From assembly GCF_032118995.1 (NCBI RefSeq), contig NC_092665.1:10830512-10894511 (forward strand): DNA of 64,000 nt. The letters are read 5' to 3'. The notes beneath the pieces are model-generated. The model was given only the letters and a program-made list of their open reading frames with translations. It had not been told where the DNA came from and ran no database searches. Origin of the DNA: Asterias amurensis (lineage: Eukaryota; Echinodermata; Asteroidea; Forcipulatida; Asteriidae). Positions within the stretch are counted from its first letter, which is position 1; each line of letters starts with the position of its first letter. Shown here piece by piece: positions 24,420-36,888 of this stretch. The position numbers and the translations under genes are program-made.

Positions 24420-24945
24420 CCGCAAGTAACTTTTACACTTGAGTGATGTCATCGACACTGTTGATTACATCATCCTTCTGTCTCGGCTCCAGAATTACCT
24501 TGGCATGCATGATACTGCCCTGGCATGGTGCAAATCTTTGCTCTTCAATAGAAGTCAGCGTTTGTATATCGGCACTGCGATGTTGTCCTGAATTACTCTG
24601 TGGCAGGGGGCCATTGCTGGACCCGCAGTGGTTTACGATACACTTTACTCATAAGTGACATCATCTTCAAACTAAATCATCATGTGTACGGAGACGATTT
24701 TACTCATACATCAAGCTTAAATCTTCTTAACAAAACACAGATGACCCATTTTCAAGTCATGAAAAAATGCACCCGAGAGAAGTCTAAAAGAAACTACTTC
24801 TTATTTGAGAATTTTTGCAATTTAAGAATGTTGTCACTGACTGGGTTTTCATTCACCAGTAAATTTTGTAGCAAATTGCGTGAATTCTGTGTGCTACATC
24901 ACATGCTTCTTTCAACGTGTATAAAAGGTGTCGCACTGTAGGTCA
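24420..24945 (+). pseudogene. LINE reverse transcriptase relic (CR1/L2-like)
   Basis: From 24442 the frame reads DVIDTVDYIILLSRLQNYLG, a good match to the D-x-x-x-A-F-D-T-V-D-H-x-I-L-L motif A region of CR1/L2-type reverse transcriptases. It continues through NRSQRLYIGTAMLS to a stop. After frameshifts comes GPLLDPQ (G-P-L-L-F-like) and then HHVYGDDFTHTSS, the Y-x-D-D catalytic motif, near 24680-24710. Stops and frameshifts show it is dead. The plus-strand orientation is opposite to the LINE ends at 37.6 and 63.4 kb. Confidence 0.8.
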
Positions 24946-25005
24946 CAAAAGAAAACGACGAAATCGTCGGCTTGACACAATGCTATAAAACAGGTAAGAC
25001 TTAAG

Positions 25006-25514
25006 CCAGGTGTGGCGGTTTCAACTTTCCGCCGTGTTCAGTTTTTCGAATGACCAAATACGGTAACATTACGTCATGCGATGCCTGCGCACAGCAAGCG
25101 AAACTAGTCCATTTTTAGTGCCGTATTGAGTCATCCAGTAGTCTCTGGTAGCTGTCATGGCGGCATCAACGAGTACAACGAGCGGCGAACGCGTGGATCG
25201 TATGAGAGAATTTGGTGTGAAGACAAAGCAAATTATCATTTATTTAACCAGTGGTACATATACCGAACGAGCGTCAGAGAAGCAGAAAAATGTTTTTATT
25301 GTTCTGGTTTAGTTTATTAAATTTATTTATTACCATTTTTTGTTTTATAAACTACAGTACTCGCCAGGTACTCGCGGCGGTATTTTTGTCTGGCTACGTC
25401 ACCCGGAAAAATTGAACACGCCGTAAAGCTAAAACCGTTCGAACAACGTGTTGAAATGTCCGACTACGTCACCCGGAAAACTGAACACGGCGGAAGACAG
25501 AAACCGCCACACCG
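25006..25514. mobile_element. CCGGTGTGGCGG inverted-repeat element, copy 2
   Basis: Nearly collinear with copy 1 at 21.1 kb, including ccaaatacggtaacattacgtcatgcgatgcctgcgcacag and the gtagctgtcatggcggc block. The ends are ccaggtgtggcggtttcaac and gaaaccgccacaccgg. Confidence 0.85.
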
Positions 25515-26936
25515 GTTTATATATTCTGCAAACTCGAAAGCGATACGAACGTTGATTTCACAATAAATCTTAACAGTTGAACAGTGTTCACCTCTTACAA
25601 AGCATTCACTCAGAAAACAAACAATCTGACATTACTACATTACTTCAGAGGGAGTTGTTTCCCACAACGTGTTATACTGTTAACAACTCTGCTATGCTCG
25701 TTACAAGGTCAGTTTTTAAGTTATATTTATATTGAGTAATTACCAAACGTGTACCTCAAACGTGCGTCAAAGAAGTCCAGTCTTTATGAAGTAATCATCT
25801 CTGCAAATACTTGTTTTGTTTATCTTTTTATTTCGAAGGAATGGTGATGTATAACAAGTTTAACGAAAACGGTATACGAAAATCTTCATCATGCATTAAT
25901 TCTAAAGTGATATTGTCCTTCACATTTGAACTGCCACATTGCTTTCCAATGGGGATTTTTTTTTCTTTTTCAAATCGATAACAAAAACGGAAAATTCAAG
26001 AAAAACAAAGAGACATTTTGTTTGAGGATGTCAATTCTAATTTACGGAGACAGTTGCCAGTCGGTAAGAGCAAACACTTTGTACATTGACTTTCAATAGT
26101 AAGTGGGTCAGGACCTAGGGTACACTCGTTGGGCGGACCTCGGGCTTTCTTGAAGTCGTTTGCAACAAAGATTTTCAAAAGATATAGAGCAAGTTTAAAA
26201 AAATGCTTAACAGAAAAGCAAGTCAACCATTTTCATCTTCATTAAGTATTTTGGTTTATTAATGCATAATTATTATTCAGGTAAAACGTAATTCGTCACT
26301 GTCGGTTAAACAGAACCATAAGTAAATTTGATTAATCATACGTACGTCTAATTGTTAAACTACCGAACTCTGTAATGTTCCGTCGGTTGACTATAGTTGA
26401 CTTTGCGAAAACAGACGAAGTAGACAAGAATGTAATTTTATGAGAAATGTTATAATATGCATGAATTACTTTTGTTTTGCTAAATTAATGTGTTTTGGAA
26501 GTAAAATATATATATATATTTTTTTAAGGACTCACTCAAATGAAAATGACATAAAACCCTTACTGTGTTTTGGATCAGCTTGTGTGTGTTTTATAATGAC
26601 TCACAAATTGATATCATGATCTTCAAAATGTTAGTAGCGGCTACTGAAACGCAATTCAAACGCAACTGAAACGCAATTGAAACGTTAATCGATGGACAGT
26701 AGTTGGAAATCTTCGTTTAGACTCCATGTGTTGCTGTTGCACAACCGGTACCGATTTTGGGTCAAAAAGTGAAATAAATGCAAAAAATATAATTGTTCAA
26801 TGATTTCTTTCAACACAACACCCCTCCAGCTTTGAAATGGTTAAGCCCTTAGTGGGGTTTCAAATCATAGCATCTTGTGGCCGAGGCTAGTTGCCCTTTA
26901 GACCTGGTCCGGGAGACCATTCGGTTGGACTATAAT
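25515..26936. other. intergenic, with one fragment of the TTAA miniature family
   Basis: 25625-25760 (acttcagagggagttgtttcccac...gagtaattaccaaacgtgtacc) is the right half of a cagtggacac-family element. The rest (including an (at)n run near 26508 and a run of acgcaattgaaacg repeats near 26650) shows no gene. Confidence 0.5.
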
Positions 26937-27149
26937 CAATAGACGATGTGACCGTTGTTTACATTTAAACCGCCCTCTGTTGACAAAACACTATATACGT
27001 CATGTTTCGCCGGGCACTGAGTTGCGTAGTCGTAGTAAGATTGCGTACACTTTCTAGCTGGCTGCCAAAATACAAAGGTTTTGTCCGGCGGTATGCGCGC
27101 GAATCATGTTATGGTTTTCGTGTGACGTCAGAGGTCACATCGTCTATTG
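26937..27149. mobile_element. short inverted-repeat element
   Basis: Bounded by caatagacgatgtgacc and its exact inverse ggtcacatcgtctattg, ~213 bp, no coding capacity. Confidence 0.65.
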
Positions 27150-28811
27150 CTTTCCAACAATAGTTTTTCAAAAGAGACGAATTCCATTGATTAGATATCT
27201 TGGTTTCCTTAAAACATCAATGGTATCTTTTAGGAAAAAATATTGTATCTGCACCTGTTCTTAGATAAAAAAAAAACCACAATGTTGTCAACAAACACAG
27301 ATAACATACTTATTTCGTCTGTAAAAACGTTAATATTTCGATAAGCTTGACCAAATTCATAATCAAACCACATGATAGCCTTGCTCAAGGCAGTCGCATT
27401 ATTCGCTCCGAAAAGACGCCACTGTAAACCCACCCGTATACCCTGTTCGTGGTGCGTGCGATCACACCGCATGACCCACCCGTATACACACTGTCACATC
27501 GTACGACTACTGTGCACACAAGTCATCCGCACTCTTACCACTAATTTTACACGAAAGTGTGAAAATACTCCGCATATGAAATTTATCATTTATTACCCCG
27601 CTACGCGTTTCAACGAATTTGGACAGATTGGTGTGATTCCAGCAACAGCTAGCTTCAGTAGGATTTAAAACTTTGCATGATGGAAATACGATTATGTAGT
27701 TGCTGTATGTTGTTTGTTATTCATATCATAGTGCTCATCCATACAGCCACGTGCGTACACATTCTCCTACAACGTTCACAAACTATTTACCACCTTTAGC
27801 CATAGTGTGGTTTTTGTCAGGTTCTGTGTCATTAATCGAGGCATTGTCCCATTTATTAGTGTGGTTGGTGGTTTCAACATGGTCAGTGATGGCTGACTTG
27901 TGTTGCTCGGTAATAGAGGAAGAGCGACTTGACCGGGTGTAGGGTCGATTTTCAAACTTAAGGACAATTAGTCCCAACCATGTTTACAACGCCCCTTTTT
28001 AAACGTACCTCTAGTAATGTAGGTAACATCTACATACATTTTGGATTCGTTGAAACGAATCTATTAATTCGAGGTCTTTAGCAATCCAGATGTTTCACCC
28101 AAACACCTGAATCTAAGAAGAACAACAACACCTTTACCCCACACTTTTATCTTGAACAATTTAGATCCAAGTTCATGCAGTTACTTAGTGGGGTGCCTTG
28201 CGAAACGAGCCACCACGCTAGCCTAACATAACGATTGTTTACAGTACAAACTCTTGGTGGCGCTCTTTATTGTTGAGGTCCAAAATTAGACTTAATACTA
28301 TGCAAGGTTTCTAACACTACTAACATGCATTTTCAAATCTTTGTAAGGTGGACTAAGGGAGATTCTGTTTGGGGTCAGAGTTAGAATTGACTGTTGTAGA
28401 GTTCTCAAGATTCATCAGGGCGATGTCACTCGCAATCCAACTGATGACCAGCACCATCATCATAATATATATGTCTCCTCCAAAGGACGGGGACAAAATT
28501 GCTTATTTGGACGGATGAACTAACCGAGAATACCTTATGTAAGCAGTGCAATGCATCAAGTGTATTAAATACAAACGCTGAACAAAGAAACCAAGAATCA
28601 AAACGTTAACATACGGACACATTACGTTATTGTTGTTTACATGATCTGTGTGCTGGGAGAAATCATTCAGCTTGTCGTCGAGCAAAACCCCGTATTTGTG
28701 TACGCGTCCATGTTTAGTTCGTGCGGTATAAGGATGAAATATTTATGGTAAAAGTAAAGCGCCCTCTTATGTTGAAATAATTTCCCTATTTGTACGACAC
28801 GAGGTAGACCT
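27150..28811. other. no recognisable feature
   Basis: Intergenic DNA with several short open frames on both strands. None has a domain, splice context or repeat support that I can see. Confidence 0.35.
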
Positions 28812-29160
28812 GGCTCCTGTCTTTATTACTCAGATCCAGCGATTCCATTAGATACAATAAAATCATTGGATAAACGTGCACAGTATTGTGACCTTTCAAT
28901 AGATGTCAAAACAGTACACTCCTATCACGTCCGCTATAGAGTTTGACCCCGTATAAATGCGAAATGACTATAGGTCAAACGGGCATGTATACGCCGGCTG
29001 GAGGGCCGGTCTATGGCTTTATTCACGAGCCTCTAAATATGACGTCAGATGTTCAGGCTAGACATTTTATCCAACGTTATCATTGTATCAATGGAATCAC
29101 TGGATCTAAGTGGCATGTACGTGTTATTACCATTGTGGGTGAAGACAGGGGCCCAGTCGG
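28812..29160. mobile_element. inverted-repeat element R, copy 2
   Basis: The left end tcctgtctttatt...agatccagcgattccattagata and right end tatcaatggaatcactggatct...gaagacagg are inverted. Inside is the reverse of the element's aggctcgtga and gcctgaacatctgacgtca blocks. Shorter than copy 1. Confidence 0.6.
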
Positions 29161-29746
29161 GATACAAGGGAGCTTTCGATTCGGGACGGGAGGAGGGGCG
29201 GGGGCGATAACAAATTAAAAGTATTTCTTTCAAGGGAAGATAAAACCACCAGATTGGTATATTTTATCCACATTAACTTTCTCACGTGTAATTCCAACCA
29301 TACATGTACATGCTTTGTGTACTAAATGGTGGTGTGAGCAAAGCCGGAAGACGGGACGTACATGTTAACGCATGGAGCTAGCATGTAGATACCGTACATT
29401 GGAATGTCATATCCAAAATCGATGTACAACGTAGACATGCACTGTACACATACATGTCTGGATTGGAAATTCCCTTCATTTGTACAGTGAATGGATACCC
29501 GTTTCATCTATTGTTTGATATTCCCGTAGTTTTTAACTTTGTCTATCAATCGGGAAGGGGGTATTAATGGTCGCATTCGAATTTACTCAGGCTTTACTAC
29601 TAACTATAGTATACGTGGGTACATTTACCGCATGATCTTGTTGGAACGTTCTACCATAATATTCGCGGTTTCTCGTATAATGATGTCGAATGAACGTAGA
29701 TTGGATTATGGCGTGTGATTGTGTGTTCCTTTATACACGCCTTTAC

Positions 29747-29998
29747 AAGGACACTTTTAGTAACTATCAAAGACCAGTTTTCTCACTTGGTATATCTCAA
29801 CATATGCATTTCATAAAATAACAAACCTGTGAAAATTTGAGCTCAATCGGTTATCGAACTTGCAAAATAATAATGAAAGAACAAAAAAACACCCTTGTCA
29901 CACGAAGTTGAAGCTCTAAATCCCATTACTCGTCACCAAGAAAAGTTTTATGATAATACTTATTTTGAGTAATTACCAATAGTGTCCACTGCCTTTAA
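29747..29998. mobile_element. TTAA miniature element, internally deleted
   Basis: The right end (gagtaattaccaatagtgtccactgcctttaa) is intact. The left end starts at caaggacacttttagtaactatc, and the hairpin centre is missing between acacgaagttg and cccattactcg. Confidence 0.75.
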
Positions 29999-30044
29999 GT
30001 GCTGAATGAATAAGCAGACTGGGTCAGTAATCATTGCAAAGGTC

Positions 30045-30285
30045 CATGGGCGTCAATCAGGGGTGGGACAGGGGGACATGTCCCCCCACCTTTTGGAGGG
30101 TGGGGACAAAATATCAAATGTCCCCCCACCTTTTTGACCACCTTTATCATGAAGCCCAAGTTTTGCCCTGTGTAAGACGAAACCCGGTGTCCCTATATGG
30201 GCATTAATCCTGTGGGCAAAGGATGACACAGTTTGTTGAAGGGTGAGGGACACTATATCATATGTCCCCTCTCAAAATTGGCCCT
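30045..30285. repeat. G/C-tract repeats (ggtggggaca / tgtccccccacc)
   Basis: Blocks such as tgtccccccacctttt and agggtggggacaaaatatcaaatg occur several times in both orientations, here and again at 30.43-30.48 kb. Probably part of the array that follows; family unknown to me. Confidence 0.5.
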
Positions 30286-31425
30286 AGATTGCATCACAGA
30301 GCATCTAAATTGCAAAATTCCCCGGGCCCTTAATCGGGCCCTTACCTAACGACGTAAAGGCTTCCCACACGCATGGTCCATCGTTGACAGATTTGCACCT
30401 ACGCCCTGAAAGAGTGGAAGGAACGTGAACTCCCACCCTATTTTCGAAGGGTGGGGGACACATTATCAACTGTTCCCCGTGTCTTTTGACACACCTTTAT
30501 CATGAAACTAACTCATGTTTTGCACTGCGGAACTGTGAAGCACTGGAACACAATATTCCCATTGTTCTGTTTCGTTTGCCATTTGGCCGCTAAATGGCCT
30601 AAAGATTGCACCACGGAGCATCTAAAAATACAAATTTTTCCCGGGCCCTTAAGCGGGCCCGGACCCATGCCGTAAAAGTTTCGCATTTGCCTGCTTACTC
30701 TTTGGCAGATTTGTCCCCTAAAAGTCGTGTCAAAGATTAACACCTGAACATGCTGTTAACCAAAACGATTCTACTGCTGCTCACATTTTACAGATGTTCT
30801 GTTCCATTCTGTAAGCCTCTTATTGGCCTAAGATTGCACCACACAGCATCCAGAATGCAAAATTTTCCCGGGCCCTTAAGCGGGCCCGGACCCATGCCTT
30901 AAAGGTTTCGCACTCGTGTGCTCACTCTTCGACAGATTTCCCCCCTAAAACTTGGTTCATAGATCCGAACTTGAAGATCCTGTTAACTCAAAAGGTTCTA
31001 CTGCTGCTCACATTTTACAAATGTTCTGTGCCATTCTGTATGCCTCTTATTGGCCTTAGATTGCACCTCAGAGCATCTAGAATGCAAAATTTGCCCGAGC
31101 CCTTAGGCCCGGACCCAAGGCCGTAAATTGCTTCGCGTTCCGCTTTATAGCAGGCTCCATCTTTAATACCCACCAGGGATGAACTGCCGTCTGAGCATAA
31201 GAATTCAGAAACAAAATGGATATTACGAAGCTATAATTGAGTTGTTTTTTAGGTACAATAAACCATGATAGCAAAAATAGGTGCATCATAGCTTGAAATA
31301 GGCATTAAATCTGAGAGGGGGAACATCACCCCTCAGACTCCATAGATTGCACCAGAGAGCATCTACGGACTAAAAAATTCCCGGGGCCCTAAAGCGGGCC
31401 CCGGACCCCACGCCGTAAATGTAAT
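30286..31425. repeat. five-unit diverged tandem array with GGGCCC palindrome
   Basis: The unit begins ttgcaccacagagcatctag, then cccgggcccttaagcgggcccgg (a near-perfect palindrome) and acccatgccgtaaaggtttcgc. Starts are near 30289, 30604, 30833, 31060 and 31346, so spacing is ~230-310 bp. Units 2 and 3 also share the later ctactgctgctcacattttac block. No coding frame is conserved. Confidence 0.75.
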
Positions 31426-32176
31426 GTCCCCATACTTTCAAGACGGATTGACGACCCTGCAAAGGTCATTGAATATAGTCTTATTACAGCATTGGACAGC
31501 AATATCTCGTAGTTTGAAAAGTTTGAATGCTGACCTTTTATGGTTTCATCGATCATGTCTCGTTCTGTACGTGACAATTTGAGAATAAAAAAATGTAATA
31601 CAAACCATATACCTATTTTCGTTCATAATTCCACATCACCCAATAGCGGTGGCTCCCTTCTTGTGTAGTGACTCTGGGCTTATAAGACTAACTGGGTGTC
31701 TGTTTTTAATTAAACAGTCGGTAAGCCAAAAGTTTCCACTTAAAATCAAATCAAATGCACAGTTTGATATATTACGGAGTCTAAAAGTGACCGTGTTCCC
31801 CGAAAAAAAGTATTAGACGCTTTAATCAAAACTGTCACATAAAAAAGATCGATGGTGTCCAATTGTTAACATATTTTGATGGAAAGAAAGCTGCAAAGTT
31901 TCAAATCCTACATATTTTGACGGTGTCAAGCAAGGTTAATAGGCTGGCATTAGTGTTTACAGTACTAGCACCCCTAAGCAATGATACTAGGAGCAAGTTA
32001 GATCAGCAAACTTTTGTCAACCACTAGTCATAGCTCTAAGGTTTATCTATGCACTTAATACATCCTGGCTACCAGGCAAAATCGCCGAATGGTCCATAAT
32101 GGTCAACTTTAGTCCCTATTGACTCCTTACACCCACGTCACACGCGGCGACTGTGCCACGTCACTAATGGTGGTCA
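31426..32176. other. no recognisable feature
   Basis: Intergenic DNA without a gene signal or repeat that I can name. Confidence 0.35.
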
Positions 32177-32446
32177 AGGGAGGTTTAGCTGCACTTTACG
32201 TGAGCAAAAAACGTGAACGCGAACGTCAAAAAAATTGTGTTGTTTCTAGGTGGGACGTCACCTAGCAACCACACAATTTTTAGGGCTTTATTTATTTTTG
32301 TGCTCACGTAGGACGTGTGCACGTACGTACCTGACTTGAACAAAAAAGGATGTTCATGTATGCTAAAAACGTGATATTTTAGCAATACAATAACTGACGT
32401 TCACGTTGACGTTGCTTGCGTAACGTGCAGCTAAACCCCCCTTGTA
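32177..32446. mobile_element. inverted-repeat element
   Basis: The left end agggaggtttagctgcactttacgtgagcaaaaaacgtgaacg is mirrored at the right by gttcacgttgacg...cgtaacgtgcagctaaacccccct. ~270 bp, no coding capacity. Confidence 0.65.
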
Positions 32447-32489
32447 GGTTTACGTGTAAACGCCGCGTCGCCTATGCGCACTTCACTGA

Positions 32490-32755
32490 GGGTGCGTTCG
32501 TTTAACTTCCCTGGGTCGAAACCGGTCTGCCCCCGGTGCGTTCGAATAGCTTTGACGTCATTCCAGGGGCTCACCCAGGTCAGCCCCAAGTGCCCTGCTT
32601 GTGGAATGATGGGTCACTGTGGGACCGGCCCCAGCTGTATGACGTCCCTACGAGAGCGGTGAGAGATCGTTCGTTTAGCTCTTGTCGGGGGCTCACCCGA
32701 GTGAGCACCGCGGGGGGGGGGGGGACTAAGGGAAGCTTTAATCGAACGCACACTG
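32490..32755. mobile_element. GGGTGCGTTCG element, diverged larger copy
   Basis: The left end gggtgcgttcgtttaacttccctgggtcga is typical and the right end (gggaagctttaatcgaacgcacac) is recognisable. The interior differs from the ~156-bp copies and has internal direct and inverted ggctcaccc blocks plus a poly-G run. Possibly a composite. Confidence 0.55.
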
Positions 32756-33342
32756 AATAACGCTGAGTGACATTGACCACCAAAATGGCGCATCCAAGAT
32801 TATTCTGATGATGACGACACATGAACTGGGTCCTTATCGAGTTTGCTCTCGATTGTTGGTGCAATTTTCTGTGGATTTATTGGGCAATAAATCAATTATT
32901 GTGAAGTTTTTTTCCTAACGAACGTTAATGAATATTGACCCTTTAACCCCAGTCATAAAAAAAAAAACAGCTCTGAAAAAGATCAAGAAATCAAAGGTCC
33001 TTTGTACACTTTGCCTGGTTTATTGTTCAAATGATATCAGTGTAGTTCGAATGGTTAGATAATGTTAAGATTTAATTTGAAGAAGTTAATTCAATTCCAG
33101 GATGCCACACGTGGCAGTATGTACAGTTTTGTTCTTTTGTATTTCTTTTCAGGTTTATAAAATCCATCAATCTTTGATCTTTGCGCATTCTTTGCAACAC
33201 ATTGTTCAGAATCTGAAACTTACACTTTGTTTGTTTTACATAACCTAGTTTGTGTTTTGCCTTGATAAACTAAAGAAATATGATACTGGAATATTCGTGT
33301 CTTCGTTTGAAAACTGCACAATCATTTTTAAAAAGACGAGTA
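32756..33342. other. no recognisable feature
   Basis: AT-rich intergenic DNA; no gene or repeat identified. Confidence 0.35.
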
Positions 33343-33633
33343 TTACCTCCAGACGTCTGCCGTCAATCTAAACGGCTTCTGTGCCTCACTGGTATTACTG
33401 TATGTTATAGTATACTGAAACACGATACCATCAGCTCCATTATAAAATAAAAAACTCCCCGTGTCAGGACTGATAAGGGCCCGTGGAGCCTGAGTGACCC
33501 ATTTCTTGGTTGCCCTAGTCATGAAGTCAAGACGGTAATTTTGAAGCGCGGTGTGGTTACAGCGCGATGTAGCTGCGGAGACGGTACATTCATCCTCGAT
33601 TCCAGTATGTATGTATGAGTCAGTAGCTGCCAC
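33343..33633 (-). CDS. possible orphan exon of an unidentified protein
   Basis: An open frame of ~96 codons with protein-like composition (SPDTGSFLFYNGADGIVFQY and FRLTADVW are typical phrases). It has no ATG. The minus strand offers acceptor-like AG sites just upstream (gtaggtag) and a donor-like gag|gtaata just before the stop, so an internal exon is plausible. I do not recognise the family and found no companion exon. It lies ~300 bp downstream of SP2 on the same strand but is not part of the protease fold. It could be a decayed exon or chance. Confidence 0.3.
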   Translation of the reverse strand: MAATDSYIHTGIEDECTVSAATSRCNHTALQNYRLDFMTRATKKWVTQAPRALISPDTGSFLFYNGADGIVFQYTITYSNTSEAQKPFRLTADVWR

Positions 33634-33923
33634 GTACTACCTACGACTGTTGCATGTGTATAATCGCACTGTGACTGTTGCATGAACGGCAGACAGTTAG
33701 ACAGCGCCTATCGACTTGTCATCAAGTCTATGGTTGACCAGGAGTTTATGTCAATATAATCTAGAAATGGGTAAAACTGACGTAGAGTCTGAGTTGCACA
33801 GTTACATTGTATACCGGTGTTCTGTGTCAACCTAAGCCGCTGGAGTGGGGTAAATTCTAGTCTAGGAGATTTAAGAGCTTACAATTTTAGTCACCAGCAA
33901 TATTCAGTCGTTAATCGTGAGGC

Positions 33924-33929
33924 TTTATT
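33924..33929 (-). terminator. SP2 polyadenylation signal
   Basis: AATAAA on the minus strand, 21 bp past the SP2 stop codon. The distance is short but workable for an animal 3' UTR. Confidence 0.6.
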
Positions 33930-33949
33930 TAAACAGCAGTATAAACTTT

Positions 33950-34785
33950 TTACACACATTTGACTTCGCCACTGGTTTTCTGGTCTATCCAATCACAATA
34001 GTTGGATATCTTTGTGTAGACTCCAGGATGTGTGTCTTGTGCGCAACCGATGCCCCAGCTAATAATGCCTTCAAGCAACACACCATCCTGGTGGGAGTCT
34101 GGGGCAAAGTTACTGACGATTGGACCACCAGTGTCACCCTGTTCAAAGATATAAAGCCAAAATTTATGAACAGTAGCTGATTATACTGCCTGGCTGGCGT
34201 TTTCTTCTGTTAAATAATATGTGTCTTAATGCGTTTATGATAAACGCATTGAAGTAAAAGAAACTGAATTACATTCACACAAAATATAACTCGGGCGGGA
34301 AAAGAGGTCTTGAGCAAAGTAAAACAAAATGGTTTAAAAAAACAATTTGACCGAGAGCTCTGCCAATTAAGACATCCAGCCCAATGTTAGCGGTAACCTT
34401 GTTAGTCAACTTGGGTTCAACATCTTATATGGTAAACATTGTTGTAGTTCGTGGCCAGTTTATTAGCATAATAATACATGCTGCATCAATTTGACTCGAC
34501 TGGTACGCTGAACAGTTAACCTACCCGGCATGAGTCTTTACCCCCTCCTTGGACACCTGCGCAGAACATGTTATCATTGACAGAGCTACCGTAGGCTTTT
34601 TTGCAGTCTTCTGGACTGTTTGCAAATACAACCACCTCATATAGCTCTTCTGGACGCTCCCAGTAGACGGCTACAATATATATAGAAAAGTAAACATAAA
34701 TATTTGGTTTTATCAATTTTAAAGTTATTCAAAGCTGCGTGCTTATCTGGTGCACATTTCCAGCGCTATTAGCCGCGCACCAGAC

Positions 34786-34818
<33 letters not shown>

Positions 34819-36304
34819 GGTCATTTGTAGAGTGCCAAAATCAAGAGTTTGTATCAAGACCATGTATTTGTTCATATAAATGCGCAACGGGTTAGTCTGG
34901 TAGGTTTGTTGCGGTACTGCGTCTGAAAAGGGGTCACCGTGGCATAAGTCCCCAACGATTTTATTGAGATAGATTCTGCAGAGGCAAATAAACTTACGGT
35001 GAAGGCTTCCCCATCCGGTAGAAAGCAGTTTCAGACCCGTCTTTGGCTCGCTTGAAGCGATGTTGATGGCCTGAACGTCACTGCTCATAGAGGCGGGTGT
35101 GTCCAGATGAATCAAGGCGATGTCGCTTTCCATAGTACTTTTATCAAAATTGTCGTGTACAATCCAAGTTCCTTGGATGAACTGAAGCTTTGGACTGTCG
35201 TGTTGCAGAATGTTATGATAACCGAGGCCAACGTAGTCTTTTGTACCATGTCCAAGGCTAAAACAAACAAAAATATTTTGTTAACCACATCAACAACCGG
35301 TTTTGACACTTAAAGGTAGTGGACACTATTGGTAATTACTTAAAATATTCATTAGCGTAAAACTTTACTTGGTAAACGAGTAATGGGGAGAGGTTGGTAG
35401 TATAAAACATTGTGAGAAACGGCTCCCTCTGAAGTGGAGTAGTTTTCGAGAAAGAAGTAATTTTCCACGAATTTGATTTAGAGACCTCAGATTTAGAATT
35501 TGAGGTCTGCAAGGACCGGGAGTCGGAATGCTTGACATGGCAAGGTAAGCCCCCATAACAGAAGGCCGGAAGCATCGAACCCCGCCTAAAGCAGTGGACG
35601 CTCATCTCAAACAATGTTTTTTCTAGAGAATAAATGTTTAATACAGTTTTCTGATTACCATACAACTTCTCACTGTCCTCTTATTTTGTCCAGGCATTAT
35701 GGAGTGTTGGCGCAAAGGTGCTCGTTTTAATCAAAGACCACATTATACGGATGGTCTGGTGACATCCTTGCATACAGAGAATCAAATGACGTATGAATTT
35801 TTCAAGAAGTGATCGTTTATGCAGTTAAAGTAGTATATTATAGTCGGTGAGTACTTACGAGCATTGGGCAGAGGTGACAACCCAGCTTGGGTGAACCAAA
35901 GTACCCCCACATAAGTTATCTTTATTTGGGAACATTACGGCAGCCGTGTAGGGTCGGCTGTGCGGGACAGACTCATGTCCACCAATGATGAGTGAGCACA
36001 AACAGCTTGGGATCAGCACAGCTAACAAAGAAAAGAAGGGAAAAAAAAAAAAAAAAAAAATATTTGTGTACAAAATCACTTTGTTTAAAAGGAACTCGTT
36101 TCTGAATGTTAGCAAAAGCTGCATTGCTTCATACCAGTTTAGTTTCGTCATTATTTTGGGCACATGTACATTTCAAAGTTAGACCCTCCCTAGATGTCAA
36201 TATCATTGAAACACACTGTCTGCTTTTATGGCAGTCAAGCTCACGTATATTGCTAGGCCCCAAAAGGAAAGAAACTCACCGAGCGTAAGAAGAAGACCCT
36301 CCAT
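33950..36304 (-). CDS. SP2: trypsin-like pseudoprotease (Gln-Asp-Thr in place of His-Asp-Ser)
   Basis: Five exons read downward: 36304-36280, 36021-35859, 35257-34998, 34670-34525, 34138-33950; phases 1, 2, 1, 0; 260 residues. The signal peptide ([15 protein letters not shown]...) is followed by S-L-I-I-G-G. The catalytic His is Gln61 (TSAQC), Asp108 is kept (ESDIALI), and the catalytic Ser is Thr201 (GDTGGP). The pocket Asp (Asp195 in KDSC) and the S1 disulfide cysteines remain. The residue before the G-D-T-G-G motif is Arg, not Gln. No stop, frameshift or damaged splice site is visible, so this looks like a retained non-proteolytic homologue that may act as a decoy, binder or regulator (inference). 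The gene is compact, with introns of 258-601 bp. The promoter matches SP1 and SP4. Confidence 0.9.
34785..34818. repeat. (ATCA)n microsatellite in SP2 intron 3
   Basis: About eight tandem atca units followed by aaaggtcatttgtagagtgcc. On the minus strand this resembles the end of a retroposon with a (TTGA)n tail. Confidence 0.8.
35310..35520. mobile_element. truncated TTAA miniature element in SP2 intron 2
   Basis: The left half of the cagtggacac family (TTAAAGGTAGTGGACACTAT...tttagaatttgaggtc), broken off at the hairpin centre and joined to unrelated sequence. Confidence 0.8.
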
Positions 36305-36314
36305 GGTTACTCTT

Positions 36315-36383
36315 ACAAGGTGGTCGATCATTCAGTTCGGCTGAAAGTGAATAGACTGCTAACTTTCAGCTCACTTATATAGA
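36315..36383 (-). promoter_or_regulatory. SP2 core promoter and 5' UTR
   Basis: The minus strand carries the TATA box tctatataag (36383-36374), then 28 bp later the tttcagccgaactgaatgatcgaccacctt block shared with SP1 and SP4. The ATG is at 36304. Confidence 0.8.
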
Positions 36384-36572
36384 CAAGATGTATCACGTAC
36401 GATTATGATGATTTCAATTTCATCTCACACAATTAACCTTCTTTATCGTCCTTTTTTAAACGTTATCCAACATGTGGCACTTTCACAGCCACACACTCTC
36501 TTGATACGAGTGGGAATGTTGTATCTAGGATGAACAAGATTAGCAAATAGTTTTTAATCTATAAAGTTCTGA

Positions 36573-36888
36573 ATGTTTGCTGAATTTGTCTTCTTGTTCT
36601 TTTTTCTAGGAGTAACACAAAGTGCACCATGCACTGTTGTTGAACTCGATCCCTGGGTACACATGTTTAGGCTGTCATTTGTGGTTGAGATTCGTTTCGT
36701 TCTCGGTTGTTTCTACATCTCCCTGGGTTCGGGATATTTGGCCCTTTGTGGCTCCCAACGCCCTCAAATACAATAATATCATCAGCCAAGGTGAAACAGA
36801 AGGGAAATTCCAGGAGACGAACGAGGCCACGAGAAAAGCAATTCGTTACTGGGTGCGGTCTTGGCCCACTTTGGGACCCTGACAATGT
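36573..36888. repeat. duplicated block, copy 1
   Basis: 36693-36888 (cgttctcggttgtttctacatctccctgggt...gagacgaacgaggccacgagaaa) matches 49287-49470 closely, and similarity continues patchily to ~37.5 kb against ~50.4 kb. Open frames here are not conserved between the copies. Confidence 0.65.
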
